A stretch of DNA of 64,000 nt from Glycocaulis abyssi (GTDB taxonomy: Bacteria; Pseudomonadota; Alphaproteobacteria; Caulobacterales; Maricaulaceae): positions 1 to 64,000 of the forward strand of contig NZ_CP163421.1 in NCBI RefSeq assembly GCF_041429775.1. The letters are read 5' to 3'. Shown here one piece after another: positions 17,401-25,037 of the stretch. A model generated the notes under the pieces. That model did not search any database. It saw only the letters and a program-made list of their open reading frames with translations, and was not told where the DNA came from. The position numbers and the translations under genes are program-made. Every line of letters begins with the position of its first letter. Position 1 is the stretch's first letter.

Positions 17401-18897
17401 ATGCTCAGCCGTTCGCGCAAAGCGCCCGCCATTCTGGCCATCGATCAGGGTACGACCTCCAGCCGTGCCATGGTGTTCGACCTTCAAGGCCAGGTGGCCG
17501 CGCTGGCGCAGGAGGAATTCAACCAGATCTACCCCCGGCCCGGCTGGGTGGAGCATGACCCGGAAGTGATCTGGGCGACGGTGCTCTCCACCGCGCGCAA
17601 GGCGATCAAGGCGGGTGAAGCCAAAGGCTATGAGATCACCTGCCTTGGCGTGACCAATCAGCGCGAGACGACTCTGGTCTGGGACCGCCAGACCGGCGAG
17701 CCTGTGCATAATGCGATTGTCTGGCAGGACCGGCGCACAGGCGAGGCTTGCGCGAAGCTGGAAGCCGACGGCGCGGCTGCGATGGTGGCGGGCAAGACCG
17801 GGCTGGTACTGGACCCTTACTTTTCTGCCACCAAAATCGGCTGGATCCTCGACAATGTGCCGGGTGCGCGAAAGAGGGCCGAGGCCGGAAAGCTCGCCTT
17901 CGGTACGGTGGAGAGCTTCCTCATCTGGCGGCTGACAAAAGGCAAGCGCCACATCACCGACGCCACCAATGCCAGCCGGACCAGCCTGTATGATCTCGAG
18001 GCGCAGGACTGGGATGGCGAGCTCTTGCGCCTGTTCAACATTCCGCGCGCCATATTGCCCGACGTGGTCGATTGCGCCGGCGATCTGGGCACCGCCGACA
18101 AATCGGTGCTGGGCAAGGCGATACCCATAACTGGCGCGGCGGGCGATCAACAGGCCGCCGCCATCGGTCAGGCTTGCCTGTCGCCGGGCGAGATGAAATC
18201 GACCTATGGCACCGGCGCCTTCATGATCCTCAATACCGGCGAGACGCGCGTGACCTCGCAGAACCGCCTGCTGGCGACAACCGCCTGGCGGCTGGAGGGC
18301 AAGTCCTCCTTTGCGCTGGAAGGGTCAGTCCTCTCAGCAGGCGCGACGATCCAGTGGCTGCGTGACGGGCTGGGCCTGATCTCCAGGGCGTCCGAGGTGG
18401 AGGCGCTGGCGGCCAGCGCCGACCCGGACGCGCCGGTCTATCTGGTGCCTGCCTTTACCGGGCTTGGCGCGCCGCACTGGAAGCCCGAAGCACGCGGCCT
18501 CATCACCGGGCTGACGCGCGGGGCGGGCCGGGCGGAGATTGCGCGCGCCGCGCTGGAATCCACCGCCTTCCAGACCCATGACCTGCTGACCGCCATGCGC
18601 GCTGACGGGGCGCAGACGCTCACCTTGAAGGTGGATGGCGGGATGGTGGCCAATAATGCCTTCCTGCAGCGGCTGGCGGATATTTGCGATCTGGAAGTGG
18701 TGCGCCCGGTCAATACCGAAACCACCGCCTGGGGCGCGGCGTTTCTGGCAGGTCTCGGAGCTGGTCATTTTGCCTCCATCACTGAGGCGGCAAGCCTGTG
18801 GAAGGCCGATCAGCGCTTCGCTCCGGCGGCTGATCCGGGCTGGCGGACGCGTCATCTGGCGGGCTGGGCGGATGCGCTCCGGCGCACCACAATGTAA
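17401..18897 (+). CDS. glpK: Glycerol kinase
   Basis: GlpK phosphorylates glycerol to glycerol 3-phosphate with ATP. The 498-residue product has the FGGY-kinase start AILAIDQGTTSSRAMVFD, the substrate-binding VTNQRETT and the FGGY-type segments GAAGDQQAA and FVPAFTGLGAPHW-like stretch (here LVPAFTGLGAPHW). The start at 17401 has a GGGGGAGAA ribosome-binding site; longer reading from 17194 would run across the divergent lipase gene. No glpF or glpD is adjacent. It is followed by thrS on the same strand. Confidence 0.95.
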   Translation: MLSRSRKAPAILAIDQGTTSSRAMVFDLQGQVAALAQEEFNQIYPRPGWVEHDPEVIWATVLSTARKAIKAGEAKGYEITCLGVTNQRETTLVWDRQTGEPVHNAIVWQDRRTGEACAKLEADGAAAMVAGKTGLVLDPYFSATKIGWILDNVPGARKRAEAGKLAFGTVESFLIWRLTKGKRHITDATNASRTSLYDLEAQDWDGELLRLFNIPRAILPDVVDCAGDLGTADKSVLGKAIPITGAAGDQQAAAIGQACLSPGEMKSTYGTGAFMILNTGETRVTSQNRLLATTAWRLEGKSSFALEGSVLSAGATIQWLRDGLGLISRASEVEALAASADPDAPVYLVPAFTGLGAPHWKPEARGLITGLTRGAGRAEIARAALESTAFQTHDLLTAMRADGAQTLTLKVDGGMVANNAFLQRLADICDLEVVRPVNTETTAWGAAFLAGLGAGHFASITEAASLWKADQRFAPAADPGWRTRHLAGWADALRRTTM

Positions 18898-18993
18898 TAA
18901 TATTACACTTGCATGGAATCCGGTCATGGACTTGTGCAGCGCACGCGCTTAAATCCGGTCCCTTACCGTTCACCCTTTACCGTCAAGAAGCCC

Positions 18994-20829
18994 ATGTCAC
19001 AGCAAGACTTCCCCCTTGATACGAAGCGCCACACGGCGGCCCATCTGATGGCCGCTGCCGTGAAGGAAATCTGGCCAGAGGCCCGGTTCGGTGTGGGGCC
19101 TGCGACCGCGACCGGCTTCTACTACGACATCAACCTGCCCAATACGCTCACCCCGGAAGATCTCGCCACGATCGAGAAGCGCATGAAAGAGATGCGCAAA
19201 GAGCGCATTGCCATGGTGCGCGAGGAGCTGCCGATTGACAGCGCCATCGAGTACATGCGCCGTGAGGGGCAGGACTTCAAAGTCGAGCTGCTGGAACTCT
19301 TGCGCGACAAGGGCTCGACGGCGATTGCCAAGGAAACGGGCGATGAGAGCGTGGCCGGTGATGGCCTGGACTTCGTCAGCTTCTACAAGCTCGGCAACTT
19401 CGTCGATCTGTGCCGGGGGCCGCACGTCGATCATTCCGGGCAGGTCGGCCATTTCAAGCTGCGTTCCATCGCCGGTGCCTATTGGCGCGGGGATGCGAAA
19501 AACCCGCAGCTGCAGCGCATCCACGCCCTGTGCTTTGACACCAAGGAAGAGCTGGACGCCGAGGTGCTGCGCCTTGAGGAGCAAGCCAAGCGCGATCACC
19601 GCAAGATCGGCAAGGAGCTGGGGCTTTTCACCATTGTGGAAGAGGTGGGTGCGGGCCTGCCGCTCTGGCTGCCGGCGGGTAATGTGATCCGCGACGAGCT
19701 GGAACATCTGGCCCGTCAGGAAGAGCGCGCAGCCGGGTATCAGCGCGTGTCCACGCCGCACATCACCAAGGGCGAGCTCTATCACAAATCCGGCCACCTG
19801 CCCTACTACGCGGATGACATGTACGCGCCGATCATGATCGACGAGCAGGAATACTATCTGCGGCCGATGAACTGCCCGCACCACCACATGATCTACGCCC
19901 ACGACCAGTGGAGCTATCGCGACCTGCCGGTGCGCCTGTCCGAATACGGACAGGTCTACCGCTATGAGGCGTCGGGCGGGCTTTCCGGCCTGATGCGCGT
20001 GCGCGGTTTCTGCCAGAATGATGCGCACATCTATTGCCGCGAGGACCAGGCCAAGGACGAGTTCCTGGCCGTGATGCACATGCACGCGAAATACTATCGC
20101 ATGTTCGGCATCGAGGATTTCTGGATGCGGCTTTCCCTGCCCGATTTCGACAATCTCGACAAATATGTCGACGATACCGACGGCTGGATGAAGGCGCTGG
20201 GTATACTGAAAGAAGCGATGGACGAGTCCGGCTATCCGTACAAGGAAGTCGATGGCGAGGCGGCCTTCTACGGCCCCAAAGTGGACTTCATGGCCAAATC
20301 CGTCGTCGGTACCGAATACGCCATCTCCACCAACCAGCTCGACTTCATGGCGACCAAGCGCTTCGATCTGGAATACACGTCAGAGGACGGCAACAAGAAG
20401 CCGGTCTATGTGATCCACCGCGCGCCGCTGGGCTCACACGAGCGCTTTGTTGCCTTCCTGATCGAGCATTATGCCGGCAAGTTCCCGGTCTGGCTCAGCC
20501 CCGTTCAGGCCATGGTGATCCCGATTGCCGACCGGCATGAGGAATATGCCAAACAGGTGCAGAAGCGCCTGTTCGATGCGGACACCAAATCGGTGCATTC
20601 GGGCATTCGCGCGGAGGCCGATCTGGCGGGCGAGCGCATGCAGAAGAAGATCCGCAACGCGCAGAACCGCAAGATTCCCTACATGCTGGTGGTGGGTGAT
20701 GCGGAGGCGGAAGCCGGCACGGTGGCGCTGCGCCACCGCGATCATGGCGATCTGGGCACGGTGAGCGTGGAGGATGTGATCGCCCGCATCACCCAGGAGA
20801 TCAACACGCGTGAGGATCAGCCTGGGTGA
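18994..20829 (+). CDS. thrS: Threonine--tRNA ligase lacking the TGS domain
   Basis: Charges tRNA-Thr. From the ATG at 18994 the protein is 611 residues. It begins directly at the editing domain (HTAAH, residues 13-17, and LCRGPHV near 140); the usual N-terminal TGS domain of about 60 residues is missing and no coding sequence for it lies upstream. The catalytic core is complete: motif 2 region VYRYEASGGLSGLMRVRGF, zinc ligands in MNCPHHHMIY, NDAHIYC and VIHRA, then the anticodon-binding domain. Stretches such as SGHLPYYADDMYAPI and MNCPHHHMIY differ from the ordinary proteobacterial enzyme (MNCPGHVQIF), suggesting an acquired ThrRS lineage. An in-frame start at 18913 would add 27 residues with no TGS similarity. 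Confidence 0.94.
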   Translation: MSQQDFPLDTKRHTAAHLMAAAVKEIWPEARFGVGPATATGFYYDINLPNTLTPEDLATIEKRMKEMRKERIAMVREELPIDSAIEYMRREGQDFKVELLELLRDKGSTAIAKETGDESVAGDGLDFVSFYKLGNFVDLCRGPHVDHSGQVGHFKLRSIAGAYWRGDAKNPQLQRIHALCFDTKEELDAEVLRLEEQAKRDHRKIGKELGLFTIVEEVGAGLPLWLPAGNVIRDELEHLARQEERAAGYQRVSTPHITKGELYHKSGHLPYYADDMYAPIMIDEQEYYLRPMNCPHHHMIYAHDQWSYRDLPVRLSEYGQVYRYEASGGLSGLMRVRGFCQNDAHIYCREDQAKDEFLAVMHMHAKYYRMFGIEDFWMRLSLPDFDNLDKYVDDTDGWMKALGILKEAMDESGYPYKEVDGEAAFYGPKVDFMAKSVVGTEYAISTNQLDFMATKRFDLEYTSEDGNKKPVYVIHRAPLGSHERFVAFLIEHYAGKFPVWLSPVQAMVIPIADRHEEYAKQVQKRLFDADTKSVHSGIRAEADLAGERMQKKIRNAQNRKIPYMLVVGDAEAEAGTVALRHRDHGDLGTVSVEDVIARITQEINTREDQPG

Positions 20830-20893
20830 ATGGCTGAACTCCCGGCCGAGCAGAGCGAGAGCCGGGACCTTGTGCAGAACTAGCGGATAGAGG

Positions 20894-20924
20894 CCCCGGA
20901 TAGCGCTGCGCGCTTCCGGGGTTT
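20894..20924 (+). terminator. Probable terminator after thrS
   Basis: Arms ccccgga (20894-20900) and tccgggg (20915-20921), with inner pairing agcg/cgct, give a long GC-rich hairpin followed by only three T residues. Position fits the end of thrS transcription. Confidence 0.6.
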
Positions 20925-20940
20925 CACGTTGTTGGGATGC

Positions 20941-21246
20941 TCACCTCACACCCGGAAAGCTCGTCACATACTCCACGCGAATGTCGGGGAAGCTGGTGAC
21001 GAACTGCACGGTGAAGTCGGGGAAGCTCTCGACAAACTGCCAGCGTCCGCAGGCGTTCGGGAAGCTCGTCACCTGCTGCACGCGGATGTCTGGAAAGCTC
21101 GTTACAAGCTGAACCTTTATATCGGGAAAACTCGTGACCACCTGAACACGCCCCTGCAGGGGTATGCCATCAAAGCTGCAGTCCGGCCCGACGGCGGGGC
21201 TCGCTGCCAGAGCGGCCAGGATGAGGGGTGATGCAGCCAGCAGCAT
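20941..21246 (-). CDS. Small secreted repeat protein, possible 7_1 (septoil) knot family
   Basis: A 101-residue protein with a signal peptide (hydrophobic residues 2-15, small residues near 15-20) followed by six tandem repeats of about 11 residues, pattern (K/R)VQxVTSFPD(I/F). One repeat is interrupted by an ACGRW insertion. I recall the Pfam family named 7(1) septoil knot, of which a 7_1-knotted Ureaplasma protein is a member, as having this repeat form; I have not been able to test it. Function is unknown. The ribosome-binding site GGGAGGG lies within the arm of the hairpin at 21250-21277, just downstream of the pnt operon, so translation may be masked in read-through transcripts. Confidence 0.8.
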   Translation of the reverse strand: MLLAASPLILAALAASPAVGPDCSFDGIPLQGRVQVVTSFPDIKVQLVTSFPDIRVQQVTSFPNACGRWQFVESFPDFTVQFVTSFPDIRVEYVTSFPGVR

Positions 21247-21249
21247 GGA

Positions 21250-21277
21250 AAAGGCCCTCCCTTGCGGGAGAGCCTTT
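21250..21277 (-). terminator. Terminator of the pnt operon overlapping the next gene's ribosome-binding site
   Basis: Arms 21250-21261 and 21266-21277 pair at 11 of 12 positions around a 4-base loop; on the minus strand the stem runs into T residues (21249-21252). It ends the pnt operon 31 bases after pntB. The same arm carries the GGGAGGG ribosome-binding site of the small repeat protein starting at 21246. Confidence 0.7.
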
Positions 21278-21308
21278 CAGAGCGTGGATGAACGGGCGGT
21301 GAAGGAGA

Positions 21309-22715
21309 TTAATGCATGCCCTTGACGATACTTTCGGTCATCTTCTTGGCATCGCCCAGCAGCATCAGCGTGTTGTCGCGGAAGAAGAGCGGGTTCTCGA
21401 CGCCAGCGTAGCCGGAGCCTAGCGAGCGCTTGATGAACATCACCGTGCCCGCCTTCCACACCTGCAGCACAGGCATGCCATAGATCGGGCTGGAGGGGTC
21501 GTCCTCGGCGGCCGGGTTGGTCACGTCATTGGCGCCGATAACAAAGGCCACGTCGGCCTGCGAGAAGGCCGAGTTGATGTCTTCCAGCTCAAACACCTCA
21601 TCATAGGGCACCTGGGCTTCGGCCAGCAGCACGTTCATGTGGCCGGGCATGCGGCCCGCTACCGGGTGGATGGCGTAGGACACGTCCACCCCTTCGGCCT
21701 TGAGCGCATCGCCCATTTCTTTCAGCGCATGCTGGGCCTGCGCCACCGCCATGCCATAGCCCGGCACGATGATGACCTTGCCGGCGTTCTTCAGGATGAA
21801 GGCGGCATCCTCGGCAGAGCCCTGCTTGACGATGCGCCCGCCAGTATCCTCGGCTGAGGATGCGACACTCTCGCCGCCAAACCCGCCCAGCAGGACCGAG
21901 ATGAAGGAACGGTTCATCCCCTTGCACATGATGTAGGAGAGGATCGCGCCCGATGAACCTACAAGCGCGCCGGTGACCAGAAGCGCGGTGTTTTCCAGCG
22001 TGAAGCCGAGCGCGGCAGCAGCCCAGCCCGAATAGGAATTGAGCATGGAGACGACGACGGGCATGTCCGCCCCGCCAATCGGCACGATCAGCAATACGCC
22101 AAGCGCGAGCGCGAGAACGGCGATGATCCAGAACGCCATCTTGGCATCGCCGCCCGAAGCGACCAGGAAGGCGATGAAGACGGCCGAAGCAATGCCAAGG
22201 CCAAGGTTCAGCCAGTGCTGGCCTTTGAACACCAGAGGCGCGCCGGACATGATGCCCTGCAGCTTCAGGAAGGCGATGATGGAGCCGGAGAAGGTGATCG
22301 CGCCAATGGCCGTGCCGATGCCCAGCTCGATGAGGGAGAGCGCCTTGAGGCCGCCGGTTTCGTCAGCAATGCCGAACGCGGTGGGCGCATAGAGCGCGGC
22401 GGCGGCGACCAGCACCGCACACAGGCCGACCAGCGAGTGGAAGCCGGCAACCAGCTGGGGCATGGCCGTCATGGCGATACGGCGCGCGACGACCGCGCCA
22501 ATCGTGCCGCCAATGGCTATCGCGCCAGCGATCACGATGAAGCCGGTAAAGCCGATATTGAGCATCAGGAGTGTGGTGGTGATGGCAATCGCCATGCCCG
22601 CCATGCCGAAATAATTGCCCCGGCGCGAGGTTTCCGGGCTCGACAGTCCGCGCAGCGCCAGAATGAAGAGAATGCCCGAGCCGAGATAGAACAGGGCGGC
22701 AAGATTGGGGGTCAT
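21309..22715 (-). CDS. pntB: NAD(P) transhydrogenase subunit beta
   Basis: PntB is the membrane subunit carrying the NADP(H)-binding domain of the proton-translocating transhydrogenase, which makes NADPH from NADH at the expense of the proton gradient. The 468-residue protein has about nine membrane helices in its first 270 residues and a C-terminal domain III with VPGYGMAVAQAQHALKEM, the HPVAGRMPGHMNVLLAEA segment and GANDVTNPAA. Its ATG overlaps the stop of the preceding hepT-like gene by four bases (ATGA), so the operon reads pntAA, a 29-residue ORF, pntAB, mntA, hepT, pntB. Confidence 0.96.
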   Translation of the reverse strand: MTPNLAALFYLGSGILFILALRGLSSPETSRRGNYFGMAGMAIAITTTLLMLNIGFTGFIVIAGAIAIGGTIGAVVARRIAMTAMPQLVAGFHSLVGLCAVLVAAAALYAPTAFGIADETGGLKALSLIELGIGTAIGAITFSGSIIAFLKLQGIMSGAPLVFKGQHWLNLGLGIASAVFIAFLVASGGDAKMAFWIIAVLALALGVLLIVPIGGADMPVVVSMLNSYSGWAAAALGFTLENTALLVTGALVGSSGAILSYIMCKGMNRSFISVLLGGFGGESVASSAEDTGGRIVKQGSAEDAAFILKNAGKVIIVPGYGMAVAQAQHALKEMGDALKAEGVDVSYAIHPVAGRMPGHMNVLLAEAQVPYDEVFELEDINSAFSQADVAFVIGANDVTNPAAEDDPSSPIYGMPVLQVWKAGTVMFIKRSLGSGYAGVENPLFFRDNTLMLLGDAKKMTESIVKGMH

Positions 22716-23056
22716 GGGCTTATCTCCCGCAGGGCGGACTGAATTTCGGCGATGAGGCCGGGGAAATGGTTGCGGATCGTGTTGACGAGGATGACCGCGT
22801 CGACCGCGTGATAGGCATGGGCAATATGGTTGCGCATCCCGATAGCCTCGTTCCAGGCAATGGTTCTGAACTGTTCGCGATCCGCTTCGGGTACACGCCG
22901 GGCTGCCTCGCCGACGAGTTCGACAGCGTGGCGGACAGCGTAGAACTTTTCGGGGTTGGCCGAGACTGCTTCGGCGTCGGCATCACCCAGAAAGGTTTGC
23001 GCGTTTGTGGCAAACTCGAGCATGTCGAGAAGGTGGAGACGGGTTTTTGCATCCAT
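22712..23056 (-). CDS. hepT: HepT-like ribonuclease toxin (DUF86)
   Basis: A 114-residue helical protein with the HEPN RNase motif Rx4HxY at RNHIAHAY (residues 75-82) and the preceding helix with VELVGEAARRV. HepT-type toxins are RNases held in check, often by AMPylation of the motif Tyr, by an adjacent MntA-type nucleotidyltransferase. That partner lies directly upstream with stop/start overlap TGATG; a GTG three bases earlier (23059) is an alternative start. The stop overlaps the pntB ATG by four bases. This places a toxin gene inside the transhydrogenase operon. Confidence 0.88.
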   Translation of the reverse strand: MDAKTRLHLLDMLEFATNAQTFLGDADAEAVSANPEKFYAVRHAVELVGEAARRVPEADREQFRTIAWNEAIGMRNHIAHAYHAVDAVILVNTIRNHFPGLIAEIQSALREISP

Positions 23057-23361
23057 CACGCCGCCACAAGTTCTGCTTCGGCAAAGGAACGCCAGTGGGG
23101 CGCGAGAGCGGAGCGCAAGATCACGTCCACCTTGCAGCCAAGGGCGTCACTGATTTCGCGCTGCAGTTTCTCAAGATCAAACAGGGATGGAGCCCCCGCC
23201 ACGTCGGCCAGAAGGTCTACATCGCTGTTCTCGCCAGCGGTGCCGCGGCCAACAGAGCCGATCAGCCCCACGACCGAAATGCCAAAGCGCGCCGTCCAGT
23301 CCTGTCTGCGCTCGCGGACAAGGCGGAGAACTGTTTCGCGGTCGGGCAGGTGATGGGTCAC
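23056..23361 (-). CDS. mntA: MntA-like minimal nucleotidyltransferase antitoxin
   Basis: A 101-residue minimal nucleotidyltransferase with the hallmark GSx10DxD motif: GS at residues 35-36 and DVD at 47-49. MntA antitoxins AMPylate the HepT toxin encoded next door. The GTG start at 23361 overlaps the pntAB stop (GTGA), with AGAGAAGAA as the ribosome-binding region; longer in-frame reading upstream covers pntAB in another frame and is not coding. It is directly followed by hepT, so this is a complete two-gene toxin-antitoxin unit. Confidence 0.87.
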   Translation of the reverse strand: MTHHLPDRETVLRLVRERRQDWTARFGISVVGLIGSVGRGTAGENSDVDLLADVAGAPSLFDLEKLQREISDALGCKVDVILRSALAPHWRSFAEAELVAA

Positions 23362-23684
23362 TTCTTCTCTGCCTGCGCTGGTTTCTCTTTCTTCTTGTAC
23401 ATGGCCAGCATGCGCTGGGTGACGAGGAAGCCGCCGAAAATATTGATCGAGGCGAGCAGCACGGCGAGCAGGCCCGTGCCTTGTGCAAACCGGCTGTCCG
23501 GCCCGATGGCGGCGGCTCCGGCGGCCAGTAGCGCGCCGACAATAATCACCGAGGAGATGGCGTTGGTCACGCTCATCAGCGGCGTGTGCAGGGCCGGGGT
23601 GACCGACCACACCACGTAATAGCCCACGAAGATGGCGAGCACGAAAATCGCCAGCCGGTAGATGTTCGGATCAATGGCTTCCAT
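23358..23684 (-). CDS. pntAB: NAD(P) transhydrogenase subunit alpha part 2
   Basis: The small membrane part of the split alpha subunit, typical of alphaproteobacterial transhydrogenases. The 108-residue product has about four membrane helices, with the conserved stretch TPLMSVTNAISSVIIVGAL (about 37-55), and a charged Lys-rich tail. The ATG at 23684 is preferred because GGAG lies 9 bases upstream; a GTG three codons earlier is possible. The stop codon overlaps the GTG of the mntA-like gene. Confidence 0.93.
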   Translation of the reverse strand: MEAIDPNIYRLAIFVLAIFVGYYVVWSVTPALHTPLMSVTNAISSVIIVGALLAAGAAAIGPDSRFAQGTGLLAVLLASINIFGGFLVTQRMLAMYKKKEKPAQAEKK

Positions 23685-23721
23685 ACGTCTCACTCCGCCC
23701 CGTCAAGAGAGGCTCTGTCTG

Positions 23722-23811
23722 CTAGCCGAGGAATACCGCTGCGGCGGCAAAGGCGCTCAGCGTGACGATGGCCACACCGGCCATCACGATCTGGGTAATG
23801 CGGCGTTTCAT
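23722..23811 (-). CDS. 29-residue single-span membrane protein
   Basis: A tiny reading frame of 29 residues: a basic start (MKRRITQ) and then one hydrophobic segment rich in Ala, Val and Leu. It begins 3 bases after pntAA and has an excellent ribosome-binding site, GGAGGA, 6 bases before the ATG and inside the pntAA end. No family is recognised. Location between pntAA and pntAB suggests a small accessory subunit of the transhydrogenase or an unrelated micropeptide; function is not known. Confidence 0.65.
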   Translation of the reverse strand: MKRRITQIVMAGVAIVTLSAFAAAAVFLG

Positions 23812-23814
23812 GGA

Positions 23815-24939
23815 CTATCCTCCGAGGGAAGGATGAACGATTGCGCCATCGCGCGTCAGCGTCATCCCCTTGATGATCTCGTCCTCCCATTGAGGCGAGA
23901 GTGCGCCATCCTCACCGCGCAGAAGCGGGGCGAGATTGACGAAATTCTTGGCCAGAAGCTGCGAGGCGTCGGCGGCCAGGCGCGCGGGCAAATTGGTGAA
24001 GCCCGCGATCTTCACCCCGCCATGCTCGACAATCTCGTCAGCCTTGGTCAGCTCGCAGTTTCCGCCCGTACCGGCGGCAATATCAATGATGACCGAGCCG
24101 GGCTTCATCGTCTCCACCATGGCTCTGGTGATGAGGCGCGGGGCGGGACGGCCGGGGATCAGCGCGGTTGTCACCACGATATCCTGCTTGGCGATATGGG
24201 CGGCGACCAGCTCGGCCTGTTTGGCCTTGTAGTCGGCGCTCATTTCCTTGGCATAGCCGCCAGCGGTTTCAGCCGCCTTGAATTCCTCGTCCTCGACCGC
24301 GATGAATTTTGCACCCAGCGAGGCGACCTGTTCCTTGGCGGCGGGGCGCACATCATTAGCCGAAACGATAGCGCCCAGACGCCGCGCCGTGGCGATGGCC
24401 TGCAGCCCGGCAACGCCTGCGCCCATGATGAAGGCTTTGGCAGCGGCAACAGTGCCCGCAGCGGTCATCATCATCGGGAAGGCGCGGCCATAGAGCGCAG
24501 CGGCCTCGATCACCGCGCGGTAGCCCGCCAGGTTGGATTGTGAGGAGAGGGCGTCCATGGACTGGGCGCGCGTGATGCGCGGCGTGTACTCCATCGCCAG
24601 CGCATTGATTCCCGCATCCGCGCAGGCCTTGGCAAAATCCTTGTCGCCATGCGGATCGAGCAGGCCGACCAGCACGGCGCCCTTTGGCAGCTTGGCAAGG
24701 GTTGCCGCATCGGGGCGGCGCACGGTGAGGAAAAGCTGGCCATCCTTGATGGCTGCGGCGCGTGTGACGCATTTCGCGCCAGCGGCCTCGAACGCGGCGT
24801 CGGTCACGCTGGCAGACAGCCCGGCGCTCTTCTCTACCGATACGCTGGCACCGGCCTTTACTAGCGCCTTCACCGAATCCGGCGTGGCGGCCACACGGGC
24901 TTCGCCGGGATAGGTTTCGGTGAGAACGGCTATGCGCAT
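23815..24939 (-). CDS. pntAA: NAD(P) transhydrogenase subunit alpha part 1
   Basis: The soluble NAD(H)-binding subunit (domain I) of the proton-translocating transhydrogenase. The 374-residue product has the family start MRIAVLTETYPGEARVAATP, the RITRAQSMDALSSQ segment (about 121-134), and the nucleotide-binding loop GAGVAGLQAIATARRLGA near residue 173. It is the first gene of the pnt operon. A 15-bp inverted repeat spans its start codon region (24937-24989), which may control translation. Confidence 0.95.
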   Translation of the reverse strand: MRIAVLTETYPGEARVAATPDSVKALVKAGASVSVEKSAGLSASVTDAAFEAAGAKCVTRAAAIKDGQLFLTVRRPDAATLAKLPKGAVLVGLLDPHGDKDFAKACADAGINALAMEYTPRITRAQSMDALSSQSNLAGYRAVIEAAALYGRAFPMMMTAAGTVAAAKAFIMGAGVAGLQAIATARRLGAIVSANDVRPAAKEQVASLGAKFIAVEDEEFKAAETAGGYAKEMSADYKAKQAELVAAHIAKQDIVVTTALIPGRPAPRLITRAMVETMKPGSVIIDIAAGTGGNCELTKADEIVEHGGVKIAGFTNLPARLAADASQLLAKNFVNLAPLLRGEDGALSPQWEDEIIKGMTLTRDGAIVHPSLGG

Positions 24940-24989
24940 GGTGACATCCTGTCTGGCCCGGAAGGGAAGGTGTTCAGGATGTTACCATG
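24937..24989 (-). promoter_or_regulatory. 15-bp inverted repeat enclosing the pntAA start
   Basis: Arms 24937-24951 and 24975-24989 are complementary at 14 of 15 positions with a 23-base spacer. The left arm includes the pntAA ATG and its AGGA ribosome-binding site. In RNA it would form a hairpin hiding the start; as DNA it could be an operator. Confidence 0.55.
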
Positions 24990-25037
24990 CGCGAATCTCG
25001 CAGATGCGCAAAGACGAAATTTGGTTAGGGCGCGGCG

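Noticed and set aside
18898-18993. T-box riboswitch before thrS
   Set aside because: The gap is under 100 bases and has no T-box core or specifier-like structure; T-boxes are also not expected in alphaproteobacteria.
20830-20883. A 17-codon frame directly after thrS
   Set aside because: It starts at once after the thrS stop but has no ribosome-binding site of its own and no membrane or other recognisable character.
20941-21246. CRISPR-like or minisatellite array
   Set aside because: The DNA repeats are in steps of three bases, diverged at wobble positions and encode a protein with a signal peptide; there are no spacers.
23056-23610. A 184-residue version of the nucleotidyltransferase
   Set aside because: The extra N-terminal part is an out-of-frame reading of pntAB; the GTG at 23361 gives the normal size and a GTGA overlap.
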